Of a stretch of 64,000 nt of DNA, positions 53,442 to 62,206 are shown piece by piece (positions within the stretch are counted from its first letter, which is position 1; every line of letters begins with the position of its first letter). The notes beneath the pieces were generated by a model. It searched no databases, was not told where the DNA came from, and saw only the letters and a program-made list of their open reading frames with translations. The position numbers and the translations under genes are program-made. Origin of the DNA: Paenibacillus harenae (GTDB lineage: Bacteria > Bacillota > Bacilli > Paenibacillales > Paenibacillaceae); contig NZ_JAUSST010000001.1 of assembly GCF_030812415.1 (NCBI RefSeq), positions 868,001-932,000 of the forward strand, read 5' to 3'.

Positions 53442-54104
53442 TCACTTCGTCGTAGAAAATCCTTTGACGATTAACCATAACGGAAATATCAGCTCAAACA
53501 TCCCGCCTGGCATATACAGAATATAACCGGAGTCGATCCCGATCATACCCAAACAACCGCTTGCCAATAACGCAATATAACCGACAATTCCAAGCAAGGA
53601 GATCAATCGAGGCACCAGCCTTGTGCGATACAGTAAATAGCAGAACATTATACTGCCTAAGCTAAGAACAAGCATTGCCAGTTCAAATGTCATATACTGC
53701 CCTCTCATCGCCAATGTACCTAACGTCAGGAAATAACCTTCCCCTCCATTGCCAAATCCTGCGACATATTTTTCGCTTAAGGTTAGAAGAATTAGCGTAC
53801 AGGTGATACTCCCGATAAGCAACGCGGACTCAATGATCCTCGAACAGAGGTATCCGAGCGAAATGGATTCATTTTGCTTCTTCAAGACCGGGAACAAATA
53901 TATGGCTATTCCTAGTACAGCCGCAGCGTTGATCAATTCGAGAAACAAGCCGATGTGCACTTTCATTCGATCCGGATAAAGTCGGGCAAGATATTCCGGA
54001 TGGCTGAGAACAGCGTTTATTTGCCCGTTGCCAATCATGTATGCAGCCGTCGATATGAGAAATAATGCACCGATTATCCTTGCGGTTCCGCGATTTGCGA
54101 TCAT
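53442..54104 (-). CDS. DUF4386-family membrane protein
   Basis: A 220-residue, six- to seven-helix membrane protein with ARIIGALFLISTAAYMIGNG at the start, LELINAAAVLGIAIYLFPVLKKQ, and GGMFELIFPLWLIVKGF at the end, as in DUF4386. The ATG at 54104 has AAGGA eight bases upstream; the ATG at 54110 lies too close to it. It follows the MalT-like LuxR gene, with two palindromes in the gap. DUF4386-LuxR pairs occur in related bacteria; function unknown. Confidence 0.88.
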   Translation of the reverse strand: MIANRGTARIIGALFLISTAAYMIGNGQINAVLSHPEYLARLYPDRMKVHIGLFLELINAAAVLGIAIYLFPVLKKQNESISLGYLCSRIIESALLIGSITCTLILLTLSEKYVAGFGNGGEGYFLTLGTLAMRGQYMTFELAMLVLSLGSIMFCYLLYRTRLVPRLISLLGIVGYIALLASGCLGMIGIDSGYILYMPGGMFELIFPLWLIVKGFSTTK

Positions 54105-54128
54105 ATCCATCTTCCTTTCGATTGTCAG

Positions 54129-54180
54129 CTATACTTGAAGTATAGTTACAGCGAAGATGGACGTGTAGACACTTAAGTGT
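54129..54180. promoter_or_regulatory. Two palindromes before the DUF4386 gene
   Basis: CTATACTTGAAGTATAG (54129-54145, perfect 17-bp palindrome) and ACACTTAAGTGT (54169-54180, perfect 12-bp). The first contains TATACT on the minus strand, a possible -10. They are probable operators, perhaps for the adjacent LuxR regulator. Confidence 0.6.
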
Positions 54181-54199
54181 GGATTTGGCTAGCGACGAA

Positions 54200-56965
54200 T
54201 TATGGAATCCATCCTAACTTTCGGGCGATCGCAATCGCTTCTGTTCGCCGCGCGACATGCAGTTTTTCGAAAATTCTTCGATTATGTCCTTTGACGGTAT
54301 CCAATGCAAGGAAAAGATGTTCGCCGATCTCGCGATTCGAGTATCCTTGGGCGATTAGCTGCAATATTTCCAGTTCGCGCGGCGTCAGTGACTCTCCTTT
54401 TGTAACAGGCTTGAGCCCTCTTCTCTTCTTCTCCGCTTCCCATGCAGCCAGTAGCTTATCTATATAGCCAAGCATCTCCCCTCTAGCGGAAACTTCCGAT
54501 AGTAACGGCACAATCGCAAGCCCTTCATCGATAATAATGCGTATGAAGCCGCCCTGCTCAGCCATCACAAGTGCTTCTGCCAACGACTGAACTGCCTTCT
54601 CGTTCTCCCCGTGAGCATGTAGCGCCATGGCATGCAGAATCTTCGTTCTTAGCTGATCGTCCCTCCACCCTCTATCATCTACAAAAGAGAGAAATGGTTC
54701 AAGCACGGTCAACGCAAGAGCGGTATCTTTGTTCGCCAGGTGAGCGCGACTAAGGCCCAAGTAGAGCTTATGTCTCCGCGCGAGCATCACCGCTCCGATC
54801 GAATCTCCCCGTCCGATCCTACCAAGCACCTGAACGGCAGCAATCTCGGGCAATCGGTTCAACAAGCCTTGCTTGCGGACATACATTGTAGCATCGTCAA
54901 GAATAGCGTCAGCACCAACCCAATCATGATCGACAACCTTCAATCGGGCGAGAAAGACTTGGCAAGTCACTAGCGCGTCAGTGTTATTAGCCAGCCTTGC
55001 CAATTGCATCCCATTATGTGCATATTCCAACGCCTTATCCAGATCGTTCCATTCATAATAGATGCGAGCCAAGCCAATGTAAGCTTCGCTAACAACAGGC
55101 ACCGGAAGGCCTCCGGTCAACATTATGGCGTTTCGATATCGATCCTCGGCTTCGAATAACCGATTATCCGCTTCTAGCAGGCTGCCTTGGCCTACTTTTG
55201 CCATGATGCCAATAATGTTGTTTTTCATCTTCCGGCTTATCGTCAAGGCTTCGTCATAAGCCGCTGCCGCTTCTTCACGATCTCCTCGAACCTGGTTAGC
55301 CATGCCCTTCAGCCAAGTTGCAGTAAGTCGTACGGGAAGGACATCGCGATTCAAGTACTCAAGCGCACGGCGGGATTGGTCAATGACACGATCGATCAGA
55401 TGCGTATCCGCAGCTAACGCGGCATACGGCGAAGGAATTTGTCCCACCAGATCATTGGTTTTATCATCCCCGTCTGTTAATTGCATCGCATCTTCGGCGG
55501 CTTGAAGCTTCAGTTCGGCAGTTGAATGTTGTCCCGTAATCGCTATGGCCGCTAAAGCTGCGCGGGTAGTAGCTATCAATCCTACGATGTCGTTAGGTTT
55601 GGAACTCGTTTCCAAACCTTGCGCGTGCATGGCAGCTTCCGCTGCTTTCAATTTCGTTTCGATCTCGGTAGGTTTGCCAGCCATCAATAAGGCCGATCCA
55701 TACATCACCCATAACGAAGGTCTCTCGTCCAGCTCCTTACTGGAGAGGGACGCCAACCAATTTAGCACGGGAGCAAGCTCGCCGCGAAGATGGAGAGGCA
55801 TACCCTCGCCTTCAACGAGCCGTGTAGCAAGTTCATTGTTGCCGGCAGCAACGGCATGGCGGAATGCCTCCGATTCGAAACCATGGTCTAAATACCAATG
55901 GCTGGCACGATTATGTAATTCGGAAACGCTTTCTGCAGAGGAAATAAAGTGCTGCAATCTTCGCCGCAACAACCCGGTAAACAGGTGGTGATAGCGGTAC
56001 CACCGCCCTTCATGATCAAGGGGGATGATAAATAGATTAGCGCGTTCGAGTGACCGAAGGACTTCATCTCCAGGAACGGAGACACCATCAAGCAGAACCG
56101 CATCGCATAGCGAACCGCAAAATCGGTCAAGTACCGACGTATAGAGTAAAAATTTCTGTACGGATTCTGACTGCCGCTGCAAAACTTCTTCCGTGAGATA
56201 GTCCTGCAATAACCTGTGATTGCCTTCAAACATCATGATCGATTGTATGGACTTCGGATGCTGCTGTATGGACAAGGCAGAGATGTGCAGTCCGGAAATC
56301 CATCCCTCCGTGCGATGTTCTAGCGCGGATATGGATTCCTCGGACTGCTCTAAGTTCATTACATGATTAATAAACGTCACGGTCTCGGAATGATTAAATT
56401 GCAAATCCGTTACACCCAGCTCGGTCACTTGGTTCCTAACCCGCAGCCGAGCTAAGGGTAGATCCGGTTTTTCCCGCGTGATGATGACAAGGTGTACGGT
56501 TGGCGGCAAATGATCCAGCAAAAAGGCGATTGCCTCATGAATGGTTCCTGTATGGATCACATGGTAATCGTCAAGAACAAGGATGATTGGTTTAGAGAAA
56601 TTCGCCATATCATTGATCATCACAGCTACAATCGTTTGAATAGGCGGCGGCTGCGGGGATTGAAGCAAATTCAGCACATGTTCAGCCAAACCCGCTTTAA
56701 TCGAATCCAATGCCACGGCGAGATAACTTAAAAAGCGGGGAAGGCTATTATCCTCTTTGTCTAGCGACAACCATACTGCCGGACGGTCGCAGACGGAGAG
56801 CCATTCGCTGACAAGCGTGGTTTTTCCATAACCGGCGGATGCCGAGACCAGTGACAGTTTGCGGTGCAGCCCTTCGCTTAGCCTCTCCGTCAATCGCTTG
56901 CGAAGAACGGCATTTGACCTAGCCTGAGGGATATGAAGTTTCGTAGCTAATAGGGGTGAAAACAT
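54200..56965 (-). CDS. MalT-like LuxR-family regulator (LAL)
   Basis: A 921-residue large ATP-binding LuxR regulator. The N-terminal STAND-type NTPase has Walker A SAGYGKTT (43-50) and Walker B in PIILVLDDYHVI (about 121-132). A long TPR-like helical region (about 400-830) precedes the C-terminal LuxR HTH (LTPRELEILQLIAQGYSNREIGEHLFLALDTVKGHNRRIFEKL, about 855-900). AAAGGTG precedes the ATG. The neighbouring DUF4386 gene is the probable target. The effector is unknown. Confidence 0.94.
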   Translation of the reverse strand: MFSPLLATKLHIPQARSNAVLRKRLTERLSEGLHRKLSLVSASAGYGKTTLVSEWLSVCDRPAVWLSLDKEDNSLPRFLSYLAVALDSIKAGLAEHVLNLLQSPQPPPIQTIVAVMINDMANFSKPIILVLDDYHVIHTGTIHEAIAFLLDHLPPTVHLVIITREKPDLPLARLRVRNQVTELGVTDLQFNHSETVTFINHVMNLEQSEESISALEHRTEGWISGLHISALSIQQHPKSIQSIMMFEGNHRLLQDYLTEEVLQRQSESVQKFLLYTSVLDRFCGSLCDAVLLDGVSVPGDEVLRSLERANLFIIPLDHEGRWYRYHHLFTGLLRRRLQHFISSAESVSELHNRASHWYLDHGFESEAFRHAVAAGNNELATRLVEGEGMPLHLRGELAPVLNWLASLSSKELDERPSLWVMYGSALLMAGKPTEIETKLKAAEAAMHAQGLETSSKPNDIVGLIATTRAALAAIAITGQHSTAELKLQAAEDAMQLTDGDDKTNDLVGQIPSPYAALAADTHLIDRVIDQSRRALEYLNRDVLPVRLTATWLKGMANQVRGDREEAAAAYDEALTISRKMKNNIIGIMAKVGQGSLLEADNRLFEAEDRYRNAIMLTGGLPVPVVSEAYIGLARIYYEWNDLDKALEYAHNGMQLARLANNTDALVTCQVFLARLKVVDHDWVGADAILDDATMYVRKQGLLNRLPEIAAVQVLGRIGRGDSIGAVMLARRHKLYLGLSRAHLANKDTALALTVLEPFLSFVDDRGWRDDQLRTKILHAMALHAHGENEKAVQSLAEALVMAEQGGFIRIIIDEGLAIVPLLSEVSARGEMLGYIDKLLAAWEAEKKRRGLKPVTKGESLTPRELEILQLIAQGYSNREIGEHLFLALDTVKGHNRRIFEKLHVARRTEAIAIARKLGWIP

Positions 56966-57176
56966 GATCTCGCACCTTTCTTGCGTGAAACTTGAAAAGA
57001 CTCGAATGACTGACTTGAGTCGATCATACCATATTGGGTTTCAATGCATGGCTTTAATTCGAAGCCTCCCTTCCGTTCCCTGTAACCCTACGGAGCCTAG
57101 CTGGAATATTATCTTGTGTTTTCTCGCTTGGGTTGGAGCCCCGGGGTTCGCCCCCTGGGCATTCCACCAAATAAAA

Positions 57177-57200
57177 AACGCAACCTTTACAGGTTGCGTT
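57177..57200 (-). terminator. Terminator of the GH43 gene
   Basis: AACGCAACC (57177-57185), a 6-nt loop and GGTTGCGTT (57192-57200), followed on the minus strand by six T residues. It is the same hairpin type as 51387-51416. Confidence 0.85.
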
Positions 57201-57233
57201 CCTCTCATATCCGTCCGTGCGGACTGAACCCCT

Positions 57234-57260
57234 GACCTCATCGCCTCCAGCGATGAGGTC
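57234..57260. repeat. Perfect hairpin after the GH43 stop
   Basis: GACCTCATCGC (57234-57244), a 5-nt loop and GCGATGAGGTC (57250-57260), beginning 12 bp beyond the stop. There is no U-tract, so it may protect the mRNA 3' end or act with the following terminator. Confidence 0.75.
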
Positions 57261-57272
57261 TTCAACGAAAAC

Positions 57273-60200
57273 TTAGATACTGTTCTCGTTGCTTTTACCA
57301 TTAACGATACCATTGTGGTTACCGTTATTATTAGATGGAACCGTTACGGCAATCGTTACCGTGGCTGTTGTTCCATCCGACAAACGGGTGACCTCCAAAA
57401 CTAAATGAACAACGGTATCCAGCTTAGGAGGATCTATTACCCCATCTGTAGTTACAACTTCGCTGTCGGAGCTTTTGATTGCGATTGCGAACCCTTCGGG
57501 GACTGCAGGTAAAATCAATTGCTTCGCTTTCCTTTCGGGTTCTTCAATGGTTGTGATGGTCTCGGCCACATCTGCCGCCGTTACCGTTCTTGCCGGTACA
57601 ACCACTTGAATTTCGCCTGTATCCGCCATAGAACCATCGGATGTTCTCGTCACGGTAAATACCAATGTTACGGTTGTATCGGCTTTAGGCGGAGCAATAG
57701 TACCGTCAGCAGCGATAACTTCGCTGTCGGAGTTCTTTATTGCGATTTCAAAACCATCTTCAACGGTCGGCAAAGTCAGAACCGTTTCGTCTTGGGCAGG
57801 AGCGTCAACGTTTATTACTGTGTCTGCTACCTGTCCCGCCGTCTTCTCGGCATTCGAAACCATAATCCAGCTGATTTGCGGTTCCGGCGCTCCAGGCACG
57901 CGGCGAACGGTAACCGTCAATTTACCTTCCGTAACGTTGATGTTCGTATAACCAAGCGTGTCTCTTGCAGACGTAAATACATAATTGTCGGTTTTCGTAT
58001 CGCCGTTGATTACGATATCGGCTTTGCGGCTGCCATTCGTATACTGGTACCAAGGATCATAAAGTCCGGTATACACATTGTAAACGCCGTTCTCCAGATC
58101 GAACCGGTAAGTTAAATCATCGCCGCTGTTGCTTTTCAGGTAACGAAGCGCCGAGTACATATCATCCCCTGCCGAACCGGAGGAATTTGTACCCGTACCG
58201 ACATACCCCCATGTTTGCCCGCCCGCCGGGTCGTATGCTTGATCGATAGTACCGGGATTCAACAACACGTCCTGCATGTAGGAAGTCATCGTCAGATAAT
58301 CACTGGTTGCCGCTCCGCCGGCATGTACAAAGTAAGAGTAGGTATCCGGCACGACATTGACGGTAACGCTGATTACTTTATCCGCTAATTCAGAAAGCGT
58401 GCCCGTTACTTTAACTACTCCCGGCTTGGCAAAAGTTGCTGTTGTTATATTCCAAACGACTGGGGAATTAACGACCTCTCCACTCGACTTCGTAACGCTC
58501 ACAGTAGAAGGGAATTGGGGCTCTTCACCCAAAATAGTCCTACTAGGCAATTCAGTGTTTACCGTGATTTTACCCATGCGGTCTAATTCGGATAATTCCC
58601 ACTCCTCATACCAGTTCAGTACGATTTCATCGTCGTTTCCAAACTCAATCGGCAGCCAAACATAGCGGGAATCCGCCAAGTCGGATGACTTCCATCTGTC
58701 GCCCATGTAGATGAATTTCCCTTCTTCCGCGTCGACGGGGATGACCGCTGTTCCTTGCGATTCGAATGTCGTTGAACTGCCGGGCGCAAAGAAACGCAAT
58801 GCTTTCCATTCACCGAAAATATCGTCGGCTACCGTATACTTCGCCGCATTCGGTGCCCAGCCTGTCGCTCCCGACGATATCATGTAATATTTCCCTTGAT
58901 ACTTGAATACTTGAGGCGCTTCACGCTGAGCACCCGGGAATACGCGAACGTAATCCTCCCCATACACGGCTTTATACTCCGTGTCGCGCTCGACATTTCC
59001 GTCTTTATGCCAACCGACGACGTCCGTGTACGTATCGTTTAGCTTGGAAATGTACATGGTCAGGTTCTCTTCGCTGGAATAGATGAGGTAGGCCGTACCG
59101 TCATCATCCTTGAATAACGTCATGTCCCGTGCCATCCCCGGTTGATCCGGCTGACCGTTATAGGTTGCGTCTTTTGGCGCCCGATCCATCCGGAAGCTCT
59201 CCCCATAAACAAACGGCCCCGTTGGAGAGTCGCTCAGCGCATAACCGGCTTCTGCTTTCGCGTAATTAGCCGTCGATGTTGCGGTAGGTCCGTCGGTGTG
59301 CATCCACATCACGTATTTGCCGGTTGTTTCGTTGTAAATAACTTTCGGACGTTCAATAATCCGGTTTGTGCCGATATCATTCAAAATGTCAGCCTTGTCG
59401 TCCCGACCGGCATAAATCTCGGAAAACAACGGGTCTGTTTCGAAGGATTCCATTGAATCAATGGCTCTAAGCGCTAAACCCTCGTCTGTCCAATTATAAA
59501 GATCGGTAGAAGAATACACATGCACCCCGCGAGCAGGAAGGTATCCGTCCGTCTTATCCTCGCCATACCAGTAGTACTTCGAAGTTTGGTCGTCATACAT
59601 GATCCCGCCGCCATGAGCTTGGATAGGTGCGCCGTTCGTGTCCGTCCATACATCGCCTGGGTTAAAGGAAGTATTTACTGCGTATACAATCAGAGCTGCT
59701 ATTGCCTCGTTTAAACTCGCAATGCTGCTGCGAATTTGCCTTTGATTACTGTCGGAGGAAATGTCAGTCCCGCTTTGAGAAAGCGTTTTCACGACTGTTT
59801 GCGCATCGTCGATAGATTTGTTTAACAGATCGACGCTGTACTTCGTGTAGGATGAATCTGCCGAATATATAAGTGCTTCCGCAATTTTATCTTCCAGGTC
59901 GGACAAAGGAATCGTTACATTCTGGCGGATAATCAAGTAATTGATCAAAGGATCATTGTGGTTGGTCAAGGCCGCGGTTGCCGGTCCTTGAATAGCTATG
60001 TTCAATTGTCCATCGGATACATGGATTTTATTGTAGGTCGCTTCAGTCTCTGCATTGTACGATCCAATTGCAAAATCGCCGGAAAGATTAACACCTTCCG
60101 CTAGCATGTTTACGCTTCTGCCGCTCCAAGGATTCTTGTAGCCGAAGGTTACGTCATAGTCGCCTTCGGGAAGCTCGAAGCTGTACTTTAATGCTTTATC

Positions 60201-60584
60201 TCTGACTTGAGTACCGCTGTAGTAACGTAAAGTGCCGGACTTGCTGCCGGAATCGCTAACGGAAGTCTTGCTTACGGCCGGGTTATTTAAGCCCCAAGAC
60301 TTGCCGGTCACTGGATCGGTACCATACACCTGCTCTGTTACAGACGACAGCAGACCAAACTTATCCGTTCCTTCTACCGTTGCCGGTGTCGAGTCGCCGG
60401 CGTTGACGAAGTAAAGAATGTAGTCATTGTTTTTGAGCTCTTCATTCGTAAATGGCAGATTTGGGTTAATCGAATTTCCCCCTGCTGCTTCGGCAGCGTG
60501 AGCCGCAGGGATAGATAACGATGATGATACTAGCAAACAACCAAGTGCCGCGGATACCCATTTCTTCGAAAGTGGAAATAACAA
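57273..60584 (-). CDS. Secreted multidomain GH43-family protein
   Basis: A 1103-residue exported protein. The signal peptide (about 1-31, AHA-AEAAGG) is followed by a beta-rich carbohydrate-binding-like domain (about 45-222) and a helical FIVAR-like segment (about 228-300). A glycoside hydrolase family 43 catalytic domain of the exo-1,3-galactanase-like branch follows (about 306-650; HGGGIMYDD, ERPKVIYNETTGKYVMW, REAPQVFKY). Then come a bacterial Ig-like domain (660-735), a second binding-like domain (745-915), and two diverged repeats sharing NSDSEV and PPK. It ends abruptly in an Asn/Gly-rich tail where relatives often continue into SLH domains. The start is a TTG with GGAGGAG. A cre-like site upstream suggests CcpA control. 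Confidence 0.88.
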   Translation of the reverse strand: MLFPLSKKWVSAALGCLLVSSSLSIPAAHAAEAAGGNSINPNLPFTNEELKNNDYILYFVNAGDSTPATVEGTDKFGLLSSVTEQVYGTDPVTGKSWGLNNPAVSKTSVSDSGSKSGTLRYYSGTQVRDKALKYSFELPEGDYDVTFGYKNPWSGRSVNMLAEGVNLSGDFAIGSYNAETEATYNKIHVSDGQLNIAIQGPATAALTNHNDPLINYLIIRQNVTIPLSDLEDKIAEALIYSADSSYTKYSVDLLNKSIDDAQTVVKTLSQSGTDISSDSNQRQIRSSIASLNEAIAALIVYAVNTSFNPGDVWTDTNGAPIQAHGGGIMYDDQTSKYYWYGEDKTDGYLPARGVHVYSSTDLYNWTDEGLALRAIDSMESFETDPLFSEIYAGRDDKADILNDIGTNRIIERPKVIYNETTGKYVMWMHTDGPTATSTANYAKAEAGYALSDSPTGPFVYGESFRMDRAPKDATYNGQPDQPGMARDMTLFKDDDGTAYLIYSSEENLTMYISKLNDTYTDVVGWHKDGNVERDTEYKAVYGEDYVRVFPGAQREAPQVFKYQGKYYMISSGATGWAPNAAKYTVADDIFGEWKALRFFAPGSSTTFESQGTAVIPVDAEEGKFIYMGDRWKSSDLADSRYVWLPIEFGNDDEIVLNWYEEWELSELDRMGKITVNTELPSRTILGEEPQFPSTVSVTKSSGEVVNSPVVWNITTATFAKPGVVKVTGTLSELADKVISVTVNVVPDTYSYFVHAGGAATSDYLTMTSYMQDVLLNPGTIDQAYDPAGGQTWGYVGTGTNSSGSAGDDMYSALRYLKSNSGDDLTYRFDLENGVYNVYTGLYDPWYQYTNGSRKADIVINGDTKTDNYVFTSARDTLGYTNINVTEGKLTVTVRRVPGAPEPQISWIMVSNAEKTAGQVADTVINVDAPAQDETVLTLPTVEDGFEIAIKNSDSEVIAADGTIAPPKADTTVTLVFTVTRTSDGSMADTGEIQVVVPARTVTAADVAETITTIEEPERKAKQLILPAVPEGFAIAIKSSDSEVVTTDGVIDPPKLDTVVHLVLEVTRLSDGTTATVTIAVTVPSNNNGNHNGIVNGKSNENSI

Positions 60585-60677
60585 TAGAACTCCTCCTCTA
60601 GCTTGATCAATAAAATTGCGAACAGTCTAACTCTGCCACCCCTCCCCTTCCTTATATTCTCTAATGGTAACGGAGTT

Positions 60678-60691
60678 GGTAAGCGCTTTCA
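60678..60691 (-). promoter_or_regulatory. cre-like site upstream of the GH43 gene
   Basis: On the minus strand TGAAAGCGCTTACC matches the CcpA cre consensus TGWAARCGYTWWCW at 13 of 14 positions, about 95 bp before the start. Carbon catabolite repression is expected. Confidence 0.7.
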
Positions 60692-60781
60692 ACTGAACAA
60701 TGCATACTAGTGTGAACTATCGTCATTACGCAATGTTACAGCTGAATCGGAGTTGGAATTGTTCATTCAAGTTTGATTTGT

Positions 60782-61039
60782 TCACTTCATTTTCGACATT
60801 TTAGTCAGCAGCGATTGCTTCATGAAAACTTGTTTCGTTATTTGTATTTGATGGGTCTGAGGCTGTATAAAGAACTGCTCATCCTGCAATAATTCAAGCA
60901 ACGCTTGAGTTGCAGCTTGAGCGGCCAGTTGTTCATTTTCTAATAAGTAATAGGCGATTTGATAACCGTATACTTCATACTGCTTCAGTACGTCTGCTTT
61001 TCTTTGGAGCTCCTGTTTCTTTGTCGTTGTCATCTCCAT
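60782..61039 (-). CDS. Small hypothetical protein with sigma-region-2-like helix pattern
   Basis: An 85-residue protein, probably all helical. The stretch YGYQIAYYLLENEQLAAQAATQALLELLQDEQFF has the spacing of sigma-factor region 2 (short helix, acidic turn, helix with Ala and a final aromatic). No region 4 or partner is present, so it may be a small sigma-like regulator or simply similar by composition. GAGGTGAG lies before the ATG. It sits alone between the GH43 gene and an AraC regulator on the same strand. Confidence 0.72.
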   Translation of the reverse strand: MEMTTTKKQELQRKADVLKQYEVYGYQIAYYLLENEQLAAQAATQALLELLQDEQFFIQPQTHQIQITKQVFMKQSLLTKMSKMK

Positions 61040-61180
61040 CTTACATTCTCACCTCGGGCGGTCCGCGTTCTTCAACTGGATGAGTTTAACTATACATGAG
61101 GTCGTTAAATCCACATAGTACCAAGTTTCCATAGTACCTGGCAGACGCTATCCGTCACTGCGGCTCTTACCCGCGCCGTA

Positions 61181-62053
61181 TTAGTTTCTGCTCCGCCGTT
61201 TGCGGTACTGGAGCGGCGTGATGCCCATATGGGTTTTGAAGAAGGCGCAAAAATAAGAGCTGTTCGTAATGCCGACCTCCTCGGCGATGAGGGTGATCGG
61301 TTTATTCGTTGCGGTCAGAAGGATTGCGGCTTGATGTATTCTTCGGGCGGACAAATAATCGGAAATGCTGACGCCGATCGAAGCCTTAAACAAATGCGAC
61401 AAATGATAGGGAGACAAATGAAGGTCTTTCGACATGGACTCCAGACGCAGAGGCTCTGCGTAGTGGGCTTCGATCCATCTCAGTATTTTTTCGGCTTGAT
61501 GGGTCACTCGAGGCTCCTGCGGTTTGGATTCCCCCTCGTGCTGCTTCCAAATGTCTTGCAGCGCATCGTACAGACCGACGAGAAACAGCGATATTTGTTC
61601 CATCTGATCTTGTTTCGTCAACGACTTGAAGCGCTGCTCCATTCTCTGGAACGCATGCATCAACTCGGTAGGGTTGTCCAATCCGTAGATACAAGGGGAA
61701 GGCAGCTTGCTCAGATAAAGATAATGATAGAAAGCCTTCAAGCCGGGCCACTGCTCGAAATACGATTCGAATACGGCTGGCTCGAATATCGCAATGGAGC
61801 GCTCAAAACAAACTTCGCTCGAATAATCGAACTTCAAATGATGAAGCTGATAGGGCTGGAAGATGCATAACATGCCCGGCACGATGTCGTACCTGCGGTT
61901 ATTAACGACCATCGTTCCTTTCCCTTGATGAATGAATAAGATTTCAATGCCTTGGTGGGAGTGAAAGGTTTCCGAATTATTCACGCTGCTGTTTCTTCTA
62001 TATGCAAAATAAAGCGGCACGTCGCTGATTTCCGTGTTCTGAACGTTGGACAT
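61181..62053 (-). CDS. AraC-family regulator with cupin-like sensor
   Basis: A 290-residue regulator. The N-terminal AraC-type cupin (about 15-150; HSHQGIEILFIHQGKGTMVVNNRRYDIVPGMLCIFQP) is followed by the C-terminal double HTH (about 190-285; LESMSKDLHLSPYHLSHLFKASIGVSISDYL; VGITNSSYFCAFFKTHMGITPLQYRKRR). The ATG at 62053 is chosen because the cupin alignment and GAGAGGGG suit it. It is divergent from two Gfo/Idh/MocA dehydrogenases, its likely targets. Confidence 0.93.
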   Translation of the reverse strand: MSNVQNTEISDVPLYFAYRRNSSVNNSETFHSHQGIEILFIHQGKGTMVVNNRRYDIVPGMLCIFQPYQLHHLKFDYSSEVCFERSIAIFEPAVFESYFEQWPGLKAFYHYLYLSKLPSPCIYGLDNPTELMHAFQRMEQRFKSLTKQDQMEQISLFLVGLYDALQDIWKQHEGESKPQEPRVTHQAEKILRWIEAHYAEPLRLESMSKDLHLSPYHLSHLFKASIGVSISDYLSARRIHQAAILLTATNKPITLIAEEVGITNSSYFCAFFKTHMGITPLQYRKRRSRN

Positions 62054-62206
62054 GCATACATTACCCCTCTCTTCTAAGGTACAGCTGACCATGACCGCAA
62101 AGTACCGTTATTTTTCCCGCAACGTACAGTGACATTTCCATATTTATTACTAGTATAGTTAGTACATCGAATGCGGTAAACGATAAATATTGGAGGATGA
62201 TTCATT

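Larger units (their letters stand above)
56966..57272. other. 307-bp stretch between GH43 gene and LuxR gene
   Basis: It contains the GH43 terminator (57177-57200), a strong second hairpin (57234-57260), a small hairpin GTCCGTGCGGAC near 57212, and the GC-rich dispersed element ending in TTCCACC (57131-57169). The side nearest the LuxR gene holds no recognisable promoter hexamers. Confidence 0.55.

Noticed and set aside
57131..57169. tRNA-like GGGGTTCGCCCCC followed by CCACC
   Set aside because: Only a T-arm-like piece is present; no acceptor, D-arm or anticodon arm can be folded. It belongs to the dispersed intergenic element.
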